Assembly: GCF_000003605.2 (NCBI RefSeq)
Contig: NW_003149975.1
Coordinates: 1 to 44,332 of the forward strand
Reading direction: 5' to 3'
DNA from: Saccoglossus kowalevskii
Lineage: Eukaryota > Hemichordata > Enteropneusta > Harrimaniidae
DNA: 44,332 nt
Position numbers and translations under genes: made by a program. Shown in pieces: positions 1 to 11,172 of the stretch; the first letter of the stretch is position 1; every line of letters begins with the position of its first letter. A model generated the notes under the pieces. The model did no database searches and was not told where the DNA came from. It worked only from the letters and a program-made list of their open reading frames with translations.

Positions 1-15
1 CATACTATTTACACA

Positions 16-81
16 TTGGTTGAGTGTATTATTATATCAACCATAGTTCCATACATGTTCCTGTCCCGTACTATTTACACA
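16..81 (+). repeat. First complete 66-bp unit (phase reference)
   Basis: This unit sets the phase used throughout. In consensus numbering, positions 1-16 are the TTGGTTGA head and the following TG(T)ATTG. Positions 12-30 are an inverted repeat. CpGs lie at 41-42 and 52-53. Positions 57-66 are the TATTTACACA tail. Read as codons it has 22 sense codons. This copy has ATT at codon 6 and the T form of the first CpG (TACATG). The 15 bases before it are the tail of an incomplete unit that begins CATACT where most units have CGTACT. Confidence 0.9.
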
Positions 82-290
82 TTGGTTGAGGGTATTGTTA
101 TATGAACAATAGTTCCATACACGTTCCTGTCCCGTACTATTCACACATTGGTTGAATGTATTATTATATCAACCGTAGTTCCATACACGTTCCTGTCCCG
201 TATTATTTAAACATTGGTTGAATGTATTGTTATATCAACCGTAGTTCCATACACGTTCCTGTCCCGTATTATTTAAACATTGGTTGAATG

Positions 291-309
291 TATTGTTATA
301 TCAACAATA
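291..309. other. 19-bp inverted repeat inside the unit (example copy)
   Basis: Consensus unit positions 12-30 read TATTGTT-ATATC-AACAATA, a perfect 7-bp inverted repeat around a 5-bp centre. It recurs in phase every 66 bp in all units with both ATTGTT and AACAATAG. It is broken in units with TCAACCATAG, ATTATT, ATTGATATA or GTAATG heads. As DNA it is a dyad for a dimeric binding protein; as RNA it could form a weak stem. The half-site AACAAT matches the core bound by SRY/SOX HMG-box proteins. Binding is not shown by sequence alone. Confidence 0.6.
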
Positions 310-929
310 GTTCCATACACGTTCCTGTCCCGTACTATTTACACATTGGTTGAGTGTATTGTTATATCAACAATAGTTCCAAACACGTTCCTTTCCCGTA
401 CTATTTACACATTGGTTGAGTGTATTGTTATATCAACAATAGTTCCATACACGTTCCTGTCCCGTACTATTCACACATTGGTTGAATGTATTGTTATATC
501 AACAATAGTTCCATGCAGGTTCCTGTCCCGTACTATTTACACATTGGTTGAATGTATTGTGATATCAACAATAGTTCCATACACGTTCCTGTCCTGTACT
601 ATTTACACATTGGTTGAGTGTATTGCTATATTAACAATAGCTCCATTCACGTTCCTGTCCTGTACTATTTACACTTTGGTTGAGTGTAATGTTATATCAA
701 CAATAGTTCCATACACGTTCCTGTCCTGTACTATTTACACTTTGGTTGATTGTATTGTTATATCAACCATAGTTCCATACACGTTCCTGTCCTGTACTAT
801 TTAAACATTGGTTGAGTGTAATGTTATATCAACCATAGTTCCATACACGTTCCTGTCCTGTACTACTTACACATTGGTTGAGTGTATTGATATATCAACA
901 ATAGTTCCATACACGTTCCTGTCCTGTAC

Positions 930-1193
930 TATTTACACTTTGTTTGAGTGTATTGATATATCAACAATAGTTCCATACACGTTCCTGTCCTGTACTATTT
1001 ACACTTTGGTTGATTGTATTGTTATATCAACAATAGTTCCATACACGTTCCTGTCCTGTACTACTTACACATTGGTTGAGTGTATTGATATATCAACAAT
1101 AGTTCCATACATGTTCTTGTCCCGTACTATTTACACATTGGTTGAGGGTATTGTTATATGAACAATAGTTCCATACACGTTCCTGTCCCGTAC
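930..1193 (+). repeat. Four-unit cassette with TTTGTTTGAG head
   Basis: This cassette runs: a unit whose head is TTTGTTTGAG, a GATTG unit ending CTACTTACAC, an ATTGATATA unit with ACATG, and a GAGGGT unit with a TGA stop. Related copies have their TTTGTTTGAG unit near 11974, 13030, 13890, 15340, 35932 and 40153. In the copies near 13.0, 13.9, 35.9 and 40.2 kb the first unit reads ATCAAAAATAG in place of ATCAACAATAG, defining a younger subfamily. At 15346 the head is TTTAAG. Confidence 0.75.
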
Positions 1194-1335
1194 TATTTAC
1201 ACATTGGTTGAATGTATTATTATATCAACCATAGTTCCAAACACGTTCCTGTCCCGTACTATTTACACATTGGTTGAATGTATTGTTATATCAACAATAG
1301 TTCCATACACGTTCCTGTCCCGTACTATTTACACA

Positions 1336-1998
1336 TTGGTTGAGTGTATTGTTATATCAACAATAGTTCCATACACGTTCCTGTCCTGTACTATTTACAC
1401 TTTGGTTGATTGTATTGTTATATCAACCATAGTTCCATACACGTTCCTGTCCTGTACTATTTAAACATTGGTTGATTGTATTGTTATATGAACAATAATT
1501 CCATACACGTTCCTGTCCTGTACTATTTAAACATTGGTTGAGTGTAATGTTATAATCAACCAATAGTTCCATACACGTTCCTGTCCTGTACTATTTACAC
1601 ATTGGTTGATTGTATGGTTATATCAACAATAGTTTCCATACACGTTCCTGTCCTGTACTATTTACACATTGGTTGAGTGTCTTGATATATCAACCATAGT
1701 TCCATACACGTTCCTGTCCTGTACTATTTAAACATTGGTTGAGTGTATTGTTATATCAACAATAGTTTCATACACGTTCCCGTCCCGTACTATTTACACA
1801 TTGGTTGAGTGTATTATTATATCAACCATAGTTCCATACATGTTCCTGTCCCGTACTATTTACACATTGGTTGAGGGTATTGTTATATGAACAATAGTTC
1901 CATACACGTTCCTGTCCTGTACTATTTACACATTGGTTGAATGTATTATTATATCAACCGTAGTTCCATACACGTTCCTGTCCCGTACTATTTACACA
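1336..1998 (+). repeat. Ten-unit block also present at 4771 and about 23.8 kb
   Basis: The order of variants from 1336 to about 1990 (CCTGT unit, GATTG unit ending TTTAAAC, TATATGA unit, GTAATG unit, TGTATGG unit, TGTCTTG unit, AGTTTCAT unit, ATTATT unit with ACATG, GAGGGT/TGA unit, ATTATT/CCGTAG unit) is the same as at 4771-5422 and about 23,787-24,440. This copy has three one-base insertions, near 1554, 1562 and 1633, that the other two lack. They are therefore recent and private. Confidence 0.82.
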
Positions 1999-2658
1999 TT
2001 GGTTGAATGTTTTGTTATATCAACAATAGTTCCATACATGTTCCTGTCCCGTACTATTTACACATTGGTTGAGTGTATTGTTATATCAACAATAGTTCCA
2101 TACACGTTCCTGTCCTGTACTATTTACACTTTGGTTGATTGTATTGTTATATCAACCATAGTTCCATACACGTTCCTGTCCTGTACTATTTAAACATTGG
2201 TTGATTGTATTGTTATATGAACAATAGTTCCATACATGTTCCTGTCCTGTACTATTTAAACATTGGTTGAGTGTAATGTTATATCAACCATAGTTCCATA
2301 CACGTTCCTGTCCTGTATTATTTACACATTGGTTGAGTGTAATGTTATATCAACCATAGTTCCATACACGTTCCTGTCCTGTACTATTTAAACATTGGTT
2401 GATTGTATTGTTATATCAACAATAGTTCCATACACGTTCCTGTCCTGTACTATTTAAACATTGGTTGATTGTATTGTTATATCAACAATAGTTCCATACA
2501 CGTTCCTGTCCTGTACTATTTACACATTGGTTGAGTGTATTGATATGTCAACCATAGTTCCATACACGTTCCTGTCCTGTACTATTTAAACATTGGTTGA
2601 GTGTAATGTTATATCAACCATAGTTCCATACACGTTCCTGTCCTGTACTATTTAAACA

Positions 2659-3516
2659 TTGGTTGATTGTATTGTTATATCAACAATAGTTCCATACACG
2701 TTCCTGTCCCGTACTATTTACACATTGGTTGAGTGTATTGATATATCAACAATAGTTCCATACATGTTCCTGTCCCGTACTATTTACACATTGGTTGAAT
2801 GTATTGTTATATCAACAATAGTTTCATACACGTTCCCGTCCCGTACTATTTACACATTGGTTGAGTGTATTGTTATATCAACAATAGTTCCATACATGTT
2901 CCTGTCCTGTACTATTTACACATTGGTTGAGGGTATTGTTATATGAACAATAGTTCCATACACGTTCCTGTCCCGTACTATTTACACATTGGTTGAATGT
3001 ATTATTATATCAACCATAGTTCCATACACGTTCCTGTCCAGTATTATTTACACATTGGTTGAATGTATTGTTATATCAACAATAGTTCCATACACGTTCC
3101 TGTCCCGTACTATTTACACATTGGTTGAGTGTATTGTTATATCAACAATAGTTCCAAACACGTTCCTTTCCCGTACTATTTACACATTGGTTGAGTGTAT
3201 TGTTATATCAACAATAGTTCCATACACGTTCCTGTCCCGCACTATTCACACATTGGTTGAATGTATTGTTATATCAACAATAGTTCCATGCAGGTTCCTG
3301 TCCCGTACTATTTACACATTGGTTGAATGTATTGTGATATCAACAATAGTTCCATACACGTTCTTGTCCTGTACTATTTACACATTGGTTGAGTGTATTG
3401 CTATATTAACAATAGCTCCATTCACGTTCCTGTCCTGTACTATTTACACTTTGGTTGAGTGTAATGTTATTTGAACAATAGTTCCATACACGTTTCTGTC
3501 CCGTACTATTTACACA
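2659..3516 (+). repeat. 13-unit higher-order block A-M, copy 1 (858 bp)
   Basis: Thirteen consecutive units, each with a recognisable variant. A (2659): GATTG head, CCCGT. B (2725): ATTGATATA, ACATG. C (2791): AGTTTCATAC and TTCCCGTCC. D (2857): ACATG. E (2923): GAGGGT with TATATGA stop. F (2989): ATTATTATA. G (3055): plain unit. H (3121): CCAAACACG with CTTTCC. I (3187): TATTCACACA. J (3253): CCATGCAGG. K (3319): ATTGTGATATC. L (3385): GCTATATTAAC and CTCCATTCACG. M (3451): GTAATGTT with a TGA stop. The same order appears at 27285, 34019 and 36856, and in shortened form elsewhere, so this is a higher-order repeat and not random variation. Private marks in this copy, such as CCAGTATT near 3037 and CCGCACT near 3238, tie it to the 27.3-kb copy. 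Confidence 0.85.
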
Positions 3517-4044
3517 TTGGTTGAATGTATTATTATATCAACCATAGTTCCATACACGTTCCTGTCCCGTACTATTTACACATTGGTTGAATGTATTGTT
3601 ATATCAACAATAGTTCCATACACGTTCCTGTCCCGTACTATTTACACATTGGTTGAGTGTAATGTTATATCAACAATAGTTCCATACACGTTCCTGTCCT
3701 GTACTATTTACACTTTGGTTGATTGTATTGTTATATCAACCATAGTTCCATACACGTTCCTGTCCTGTACTATTTAAACATTGGTTGATTGTATTGTTAT
3801 ATGAACAATAGTTCCATACACGTTCCTGTCCTGTACTATTTAAACATTGGTTGAGTGTAATGTTATATCAACCATAGTTCCATACACGTTCCTGTCCTGT
3901 ACTATTTAAACATTGGTTGATTGTATTGTTATATGAACAATAGTTCCATACACGTTCCTGTCCTGTACTATTTAAACATTGGTTGAGTGTAATGTTATAT
4001 CAACCATAGTTCCATACACGTTCCTGTCCTGTACTATTTAAACA

Positions 4045-4242
4045 TTGGTTGAGTGTAATGTTATATCAACCATAGTTCCATACACGTTCCTGTCCTGTAC
4101 TATTTACACATTGGTTGATTGTATGGTTATATCAACAATAGTTCCATACACGTTCCTGTCCTGTACTATTTACACATTGGTTGAGTGTCTTGATATATCA
4201 ACCATATTTCCATACACGTTCCTGTCCTGTACTATTTAAACA
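4045..4242 (+). repeat. Three-unit cassette (198 bp): GTAATG, TGTATGG, TGTCTTG units
   Basis: Three units recur in fixed order: one with GTAATGTT, one with GATTGTATGG, one with GTGTCTTGATATATC ending in TTTAAAC. Complete copies start at 1534, 4045, 4969, 6949, 23985, 28474, 30388 and 38044. Partial copies lie at 15934 (first two units) and at 19497 and 22269 (last two). The third unit has ATATTTCC at 4045, 6949, 28474, 30388 and 38044, and ATAGTTCC at 1534, 4969 and 23985, which splits the copies into two subfamilies. Confidence 0.85.
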
Positions 4243-5430
4243 TTGGTTGATTGTATTGTTATATCAACAATAGTTCCATACACGTTCCTGTCCCGTACTA
4301 TTTACACATTGGTTGAGTGTATTGATATATCAACAATAGTTCCATACATGTTCCTGTCCCGTACTATTTACACATTGGTTGAATGTATTGTTATATCAAC
4401 AATAGTTTCATACACGTTCCCGTCCTGTACTATTTACACATTGGTTGAGTGTATTGTTATATCAACAATAGTTCCATACATGTTCCTGTCCCGTACTATT
4501 TACACATTGGTTGAGTGTATTGTTATATCAACAATAGTTCCATACACGTTCCTGTCCTGTACTATTTACACATTGGTTGAGTGTATTGATATGTCAACCA
4601 TAGTTCCATACACGTTCCTGTCCTGTACTATTTAAACATTGGTTGAGTGTAATGTTATATCAACCATAGTTCCATACACGTTCCTGTCCTGTACTATTTA
4701 AACATTGGTTGATTGTATTGTTATATCAACAATAGTTCCATACACGTTCCTGTCCCGTACTATTTACACATTGGTTGAGTGTATTGTTATATCAACAATA
4801 GTTCCATACACGTTCCTGTCCTGTACTATTTACACTTTGGTTGATTGTATTGTTATATCAACCATAGTTCCATACACGTTCCTGTCCTGTACTATTTAAA
4901 CATTGGTTGATTGTATTGTTATATGAACAATAGTTCCATACACGTTCCTGTCCTGTACTATTTAAACATTGGTTGAGTGTAATGTTATATCAACCATAGT
5001 TCCATACACGTTCCTGTCCTGTACTATTTACACATTGGTTGATTGTATGGTTATATCAACAATAGTTCCATACACGTTCCTGTCCTGTACTATTTACACA
5101 TTGGTTGAGTGTCTTGATATATCAACCATAGTTCCATACACGTTCCTGTCCTGTACTATTTAAACATTGGTTGAGTGTATTGTTATATCAACAATAGTTT
5201 CATACACGTTCCCGTCCCGTACTATTTACACATTGGTTGAGTGTATTATTATATCAACCATAGTTCCATACATGTTCCTGTCCCGTACTATTTACACATT
5301 GGTTGAGGGTATTGTTATATGAACAATAGTTCCATACACGTTCCTGTCCCGTACTATTTACACATTGGTTGAATGTATTATTATATCAACCGTAGTTCCA
5401 TACACGTTCCTGTCCCGTATTATTTAAACA

Positions 5431-6056
5431 TTGGTTGAATGTATTGTTATATCAACAATAGTTCCATACACGTTCCTGTCCCGTATTATTTACACATTGG
5501 TTGAGTGTATTGTTATATCAACAATAGTTCCAAACACGTTCCTTTCCCGTACTATTTACACATTGGTTGAGTGTATTGTTATATCAACAATAGTTCTATA
5601 CACGTTCCTGTCCCGTACTATTCACACATTGGTTGAATGTATTGTTATATCAACAATAGTTCCACGCAGGTTCCTGTCCCGTACTATTTACACATTGGTT
5701 GAATGTATTGTGATATCAACAATATTTCCATACACGTTCCTGTCCTGTACTATTTACACATTGGTTGAGTGTATTGCTATATTAACAATAGCTCCATTCA
5801 CGTTCCTGTCCTGTACTATTTACACTTTGGTTGAGTGTAATGTTATTTGAACAATAGTTCCATACACGTTTCTGTCCCGTACTATTTACACATTGGTTGA
5901 ATGTATTATTATATCAACCATAGTTCCATACACGTTCCTGTCCCGTACTATTTACACATTGGTTGAATGTATTGTTATATCAACAATAGTTCCATACACG
6001 TTCCTGTCCCGTACTATTTACACATTGGTTGAGTGTATTGTTATATCAACAATAGT
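5431..6056 (+). repeat. Duplicated segment, partner of about 37252-37880
   Basis: Units G to M followed by F- and G-like units share the private marks AGTTCTATAC (near 5594), CCACGCAGG (near 5663) and AATATTTCC (near 5724) with positions 31,821 bp downstream. The segments separate near 6057, where this copy takes an AGTTTCAT unit and the partner takes the GATTG unit. This is the most widely separated pair I could define. Confidence 0.8.
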
Positions 6057-6079
6057 TCCATACACGTTCCTGTCCCGTA

Positions 6080-6815
6080 CTATTTACACATTGGTTGAAT
6101 GTATTGTTATATCAACAATAGTTTCATACACGTTCCCGTCCTGTACTATTTACACATTGGTTGAGTGTATTGTTATATCAACAATAGTTCCATACATGTT
6201 CCTGTCCCGTACTATTTACACATTGGTTGAGTGTATTGTTATATCAACAATAGTTCCATACACGTTCCTGTCCCGTACTATTCACACATTGGTTGAATGT
6301 ATTGTTATATCAACAATAGTTCCATACACGTTCCTGTCCTGTACTATTTACACATTGGTTGAGTGTATTGCTATATTAACAATAGCTCCATTCACGTTCC
6401 TGTCCTGTACTATTTACACTTTGGTTGAGTGTAATGTTATATCAACAATAGTTCCATACACGTTCCTGTCCTGTACTATTTATACATTGGTTGAGTGTAT
6501 TGATATATCAACAATAGCTCCATTCACGTTCCTGTCCTGTACTATTTACACTTTGGTTGAGTGTAATGTTATATGAACAATAGTTTCATACACGTTCCTG
6601 TCCCGTACTATTTACACATTGGTTGAGTGTATTGTTATATCAACAATAGTTCCAAACACGTTCCTTTCCCGTACTATTTACACATTGGTTGAGGGTATTG
6701 TTATATCAACAATAGTTCCATGCAGGTTCCTGTCCCGTACTATTTACACATTGGTTGAATGTATTGTGATATCAACAATAGTTCCATACACGTTCCTGTC
6801 CTGTACTATTTACAC
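6080..6815 (+). repeat. Duplicated segment, partner of 25228-25963
   Basis: The match is at an offset of 19,148 bp from unit C to the K unit. It shares the rare TTTATACATTGG (6480 / 25628), the ATTGATATA unit with CTCCATTC, and the TGA unit with GTTTCATACACGTTCCTG. It starts at the C unit (the preceding units differ) and ends at about 6811, where this copy has TTTACAC + L and the partner has TTTAAAC. Confidence 0.85.
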
Positions 6816-7146
6816 ATTGGTTGAGTGTATTGCTATATTAACAATAGCTCCATTCACGTTCCTGTCCTGTACTATTTACACTTTGGTTGATTGTATTGTT
6901 ATATCAACCATAGTTCCATACACGTTCCTGTCCTGTACTATTTAAACATTGGTTGAGTGTAATGTTATATCAACCATAGTTCCATACACGTTCCTGTCCT
7001 GTACTATTTACACATTGGTTGATTGTATGGTTATATCAACAATAGTTCCATACACGTTCCTGTCCTGTACTATTTACACATTGGTTGAGTGTCTTGATAT
7101 ATCAACCATATTTCCATACACGTTCCTGTCCTGTACTATTTAAACA

Positions 7147-8000
7147 TTGGTTGATTGTATTGTTATATCAACAATAGTTCCATACACGTTCCTGTCCCGT
7201 ACTATTTACACATTGGTTGAGTGTATTGATATATCAACAATAGTTCCATACATGTTCCTGTCCCGTACTATTTACACATTGGTTGAATGTATTGTTATAT
7301 CAACAATAGTTTCATACACGTTCCCGTCCTGTACTATTTACACATTGGTTGAGTGTATTGTTATATCAACAATAGTTCCATACATGTTCCTGTCCCGTAC
7401 TATTTACACATTGGTTGAGTGTATTGTTATATCAACAATAGTTCCATACACGTTCCTGTCCCGTACTATTCACACATTGGTTGAGTGTATTGTTATATCA
7501 ACAATAGTTCCATGCAGGTTCCTGTCCCGTACTATTTACACATTGGTTGAATGTATTGTGATATCAACAATAGTTCCATACACGTTCCTGTCCTGTACTA
7601 TTTACACATTGGTTGAGTGTATTGCTATATTAACAATAGCTCCATTCACGTTCCTCTCCTGTACTATTTACACTTTGGTTGAGTGTAATGTTATATCAAC
7701 AATAGTTCCATACACGTTCCTGTCCTGTACTATTTACACATTTGTTGAGTGTATTGATATATCAACAATAGTTCCATACACGTTCCTGTCCTGTACTATT
7801 TACACTTTGGTTGATTGTATTGTTATATCAACCATAGTTCCATACACGTTCCTGTCCTGTACTATTTAAACATTGGTTGAGTGTAATGTTATATCAACCA
7901 TAGTTCCATACACGTTCCTGTCCTGTACTACTTACACATTGGTTGAGTGTATTGATATATCAACAATAGTTCCATACATGTTCCTGTCCCGTACTATTTA
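7147..8000 (+). repeat. Segment shared with 21015-21868 and, less closely, 28672 and 30586
   Basis: The series is A, B, C, D, I, J, K, L, GTAATG, a TTTGTTGAG unit, GATTG with TTTAAAC, GTAATG with CTACTTAC, and B-like. The TTTGTTGAG head (7740) and the GAGTG head of unit J are shared with the copy at 21015 (offset 13,868 bp). The copies at 28672 and 30586 have TTGGTTGAG and GAATG instead. The upstream three-unit cassette at 6949 is shared with the 28.5- and 30.4-kb copies but not with 21.0 kb, so this segment is also a hybrid. Confidence 0.78.
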
Positions 8001-9786
8001 CACATTGGTTGAGTGTAATGTTATATCAACCATAGTTCCATACATGTTCCTGTCTCGTACTATTTACACATTGGTTGAGTGTAATGTTATATCAACCATA
8101 GTTCCATACACGTTCCTGTCCCGTACTATTTACACATTGGTTGAGGGTATTGTTATATCAACCATAGTTCCATACACGTTCCTGTCCCGTACTATTTACA
8201 CATTGGTTGAATGTAATATTATATCAACAATAGTTCCAAACACGTTCCTGTCCCGTACTATTTACACATTGGTTGAGTGTATTGTTATATCAACAATAGT
8301 TCCATACATGTTCCTGTCCCGTACTATTCACACATTGGTTGAATGTATTGTTATATCAACAATAGTTCCATGCAGGTTCCTGTCCCGTACTATTTACACA
8401 TTGGTTGAATGTATTGTGATATCAACAATAGTTCCATACACGTTCCTGTCCTGTACTATTTACACATTGGTTGAGTGTATTGCTATATTAACAATAGCTC
8501 CATTCACGTTCCTGTCCTGTACTATTTACACTTTGGTTGAGTGTATTGTTATATCAACAATAGTTCCATACTTGTTCCTGTCCCGTACTATTTACACATT
8601 GGTTGAGTGTATTGTTATATCAACAATAGTTCCATACACGTTCCTGTCCTGTACTATTTACACTTTGGTTGATTGTATTGTTATATCAACCATAGTTCCA
8701 TACACGTTCCTGTCCTGTACTATTTAAACATTGGTTGATTGTATTGTTATATGAACAATAGTTCCATACACGTTCCTGTCCCGTACTATTTACACATTGG
8801 TTGAGGGTATTGTTATATGAACAATAGTTCCATACACGTTCCTGTCCCGTACTATTTACACATTGGTTGAATGTATTATTATATCAACCGTAGTTCCATA
8901 CACGTTCCTGTCCAGTACTATTTACACATTGGTTGAATGAATTGTTATATCAACAATAGTTCCATACACGTTCCTGTCCCGTATTATTTACACATTGGTT
9001 GAGTGTATTGTTATATCAACAATAGTTCCAAACATGTTCCTGTCCCGTACTATTTACACATTGGTTGAGTGTATTGTTATATCAACAATAGTTCCATACA
9101 CGTTCCTGTCCCGTACTATTCACACATTGGTTGAATGTATTGTTATATCAACAATAGTTCCATGCAGGTTCCTGTCCCGTACTATTTACACATTGGTTGA
9201 ATGTATTGTGATATCAACAATAGTTCCATACACGTTCCTGTCCTGTACTATTTACACATTGGTTGAGTGTATTGCTATATTAACAATAGCTCCATTCACG
9301 TTCCTGTCCTGTACTATTTACACTTTGGTTGAGTGTAATGTTATATCAACAATAGTTCCATACACGTTCCTGTCCTGTACTATTTACACATTGGTTGAGT
9401 GTATTGCTATATTAACAATAGCTCCATTCACGTTCCTGTCCTGTACTATTTACACTATGGTTGAGTGTATTGTTATATCAACAATAGTTCCATACATGTT
9501 CCTGTCCCGTACTATTTACACATTGGTTGAGTGTATTGTTATATCAACAATAGTTCCATGCACGTTCCTGTCCTGTACTATTTACACTTTGGTTGATTGT
9601 ATTGTTATATCAACCATAGTTCCATACACGTTCCTGTCCTGTACTATTTAAACATTGGTTGATTGTATTGTTATATGAACAATAGTTCCATACACGTTCC
9701 TGTCCCGTACTATTTACACATTGGTTGAGGGTATTGTTATATGAACAATAGTTCCATACACGTTCCTGTCCCGTACTTTTTACACA
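8001..9786 (+). repeat. Array stretch 8.0-9.8 kb with two I-L runs
   Basis: This contains three GTAATG units in a row (7999-8196, including CTGTCTCGT near 8052), a GAGGGT unit without the TGA stop (8137), then H-, I-, J-, K- and L-type units (8203-8530), a CCATACTTG variant near 8568, and TGA units at 8731, 8797 and 9721. A second run of H to L units starts at 8995. Near 8938 a unit has GAATGAATTG. An L unit occurs twice in the second run (9259, 9391), and TTTACACTATGG occurs near 9449. I see nothing other than satellite units. Confidence 0.8.
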
Positions 9787-10839
9787 TTGGTTGAATGTAT
9801 TATTATATCAACCGTAGTTCCATACACGTTCCTGTCCCGTACTATTTACACATTGGTTGAATGTATTGTTATATCAACAATAGTTCCATACACGTTCCTG
9901 TCCCGTATTATTTACACATTGGTTGAGTGTATTGTTATATCAACAATAGTTCCAAACACGTTCCTGTCCCGTACTATTTACACATTGGTTGAGTGTATTG
10001 TTATATCAACAATAGTTCCATACACGTTCCTGTCCCGTACTATTCACACATTGGTTGAATGTATTGTTATATCAACAATAGTTCCATGCAGGTTCCTGTC
10101 CCGTACTATTTACACATTGGTTGAATGTATTGTGATATCAACAATAGTTCCATACACGTTCCTGTCCTGTACTATTTACACATTGGTTGAGTGTATTGCT
10201 ATATTAACAATAGCTCCATTCACGTTCCTGTCCTGTACTATTTACTCTTTGGTTGAGTGTAATGTTATATCAACAATAGTTCCATACACGTTCCTGTCCT
10301 GTACTATTTACACATTGGTTGAGTGTATTGCTATATTAACAATAGCTCCATTCACGTTCCTGTCCTGTACTATTTACACTTTGGTTGAGTGTAATGTTAT
10401 ATCAACAATAGTTCCATACACGTTCCTGTCCTGTACTATTTACACATTGGTTGAGTGTATTGTTATATCAACAATAGTTCCATACACGTTCCTGTCCTGT
10501 AGTATTTACACATTGGTTGAGTGTAATGTTATATCAACAATAGTTCCATACACGTTCCTGTCCTGTACTATTTACACATTGGTTGAGTGTATTGCTATAT
10601 TAACAATAGCTCCATTCACGTTCCTGTCCTGTACTATTTACACTTTGGTTGAGTGTAATGTTATATCAACAATAGTTCCATACACGTTCCTGTCCTGTAC
10701 TATTTACACATTGGTTGAGTGTATTGTTATATCAACAATAGTTCCATACACGTTCCTGTCCTGTAGTATTTACACTTTGGTTGATTGTATTGTTATATCA
10801 ACCATAGTTCTATACACGTTCCTGTCCTGTACTATTTAA
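9787..10839 (+). other. 350-codon open frame through the satellite, judged non-coding
   Basis: This is sixteen consecutive units without the TTTAAAC or TATATGA variants. It opens with a TTG codon (position 1 of the unit) and ends at a TAA formed by TTTAAAC. It has the same length as the open frames at 15934-16986 and 22401-23453, because each spans 16 units less two codons. The product would be 22-residue repeats with free replacement changes (Arg/Cys, Thr/Met, Tyr/Asn, Tyr/His, Ile/Asn), and I see no sign of codon constraint, signal sequence or domain. I found no distinct promoter or unique flank. It is listed so that the reader does not mistake it for a gene. Confidence 0.85.
10249..10776 (+). 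repeat. Tandem four-unit duplication (2 x 264 bp)
   Basis: The four units GTAATG, L (GCTATATTAAC), GTAATG, and a plain unit ending CTGTAGTATT occur at 10249-10512 and again at 10513-10776 in the same order. The rare CTGTAGTATT change is present in both (near 10499 and 10763). The junction is seamless and in phase, as expected of a recent out-of-register exchange by four units. Single copies of the same four-unit set occur near 16594-16857 and 29794-30057. Confidence 0.88.
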
Positions 10840-11172
10840 ACATTGGTTGAGTGTAATGTTATATCAACCATAGTTCCATACACGTTCCTGTCCTGTACTA
10901 TTTAAACATTGGTTGATTGTATTGTTATATCAACAATAGTTTCATACACGTTCCTGTCCTGTACTATTTAAACATTGGTTGATTGTATTGTTATATCAAC
11001 AATAGTTCCATACACGTTCCTGTCCTGTACTATTTACACATTGGTTGAGTGTATTGATATATCAACCATAGTTCCATACACGTTCCTGTCCTGTACTATT
11101 TAAACATTGGTTGAGTGTAATGTTATATCAACCATAGTTCCATACACGTTCCTGTCCTGTACTATTTAAACA

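Larger units (their letters stand above)
181..1540 (+). repeat. Duplicated segment, near-identical to 14581-15940
   Basis: Comparing line by line at an offset of 14,400 bp, I found only three substitutions: 946 G / 15346 A, 1184 T / 15584 A, 1498 A / 15898 G. Similarity begins at about 150 and continues past 1540 through the private insertions to about 1660. The 14,400-bp offset is 218 units plus the 12 bp of insertions between the copies. Both copies begin with consecutive units containing CCGTATTATTTAAAC. Confidence 0.9.
2470..4540 (+). repeat. Duplicated segment, partner of about 27097-28960, with a 3-unit length difference
   Basis: Rare marks are shared at an offset of 24,626-24,627 bp from the ATTGATATGTC unit near 2540 through block A-M to about 3840. 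From 4045 the offset becomes 24,429 bp. The difference is 198 bp: this copy has three extra units (GTAATG, GATTG/TGA, GTAATG, about 3847-4044) that the partner lacks. The match ends near 4540, where this copy has a CCTGT unit and the partner goes on to unit I. Confidence 0.85.
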
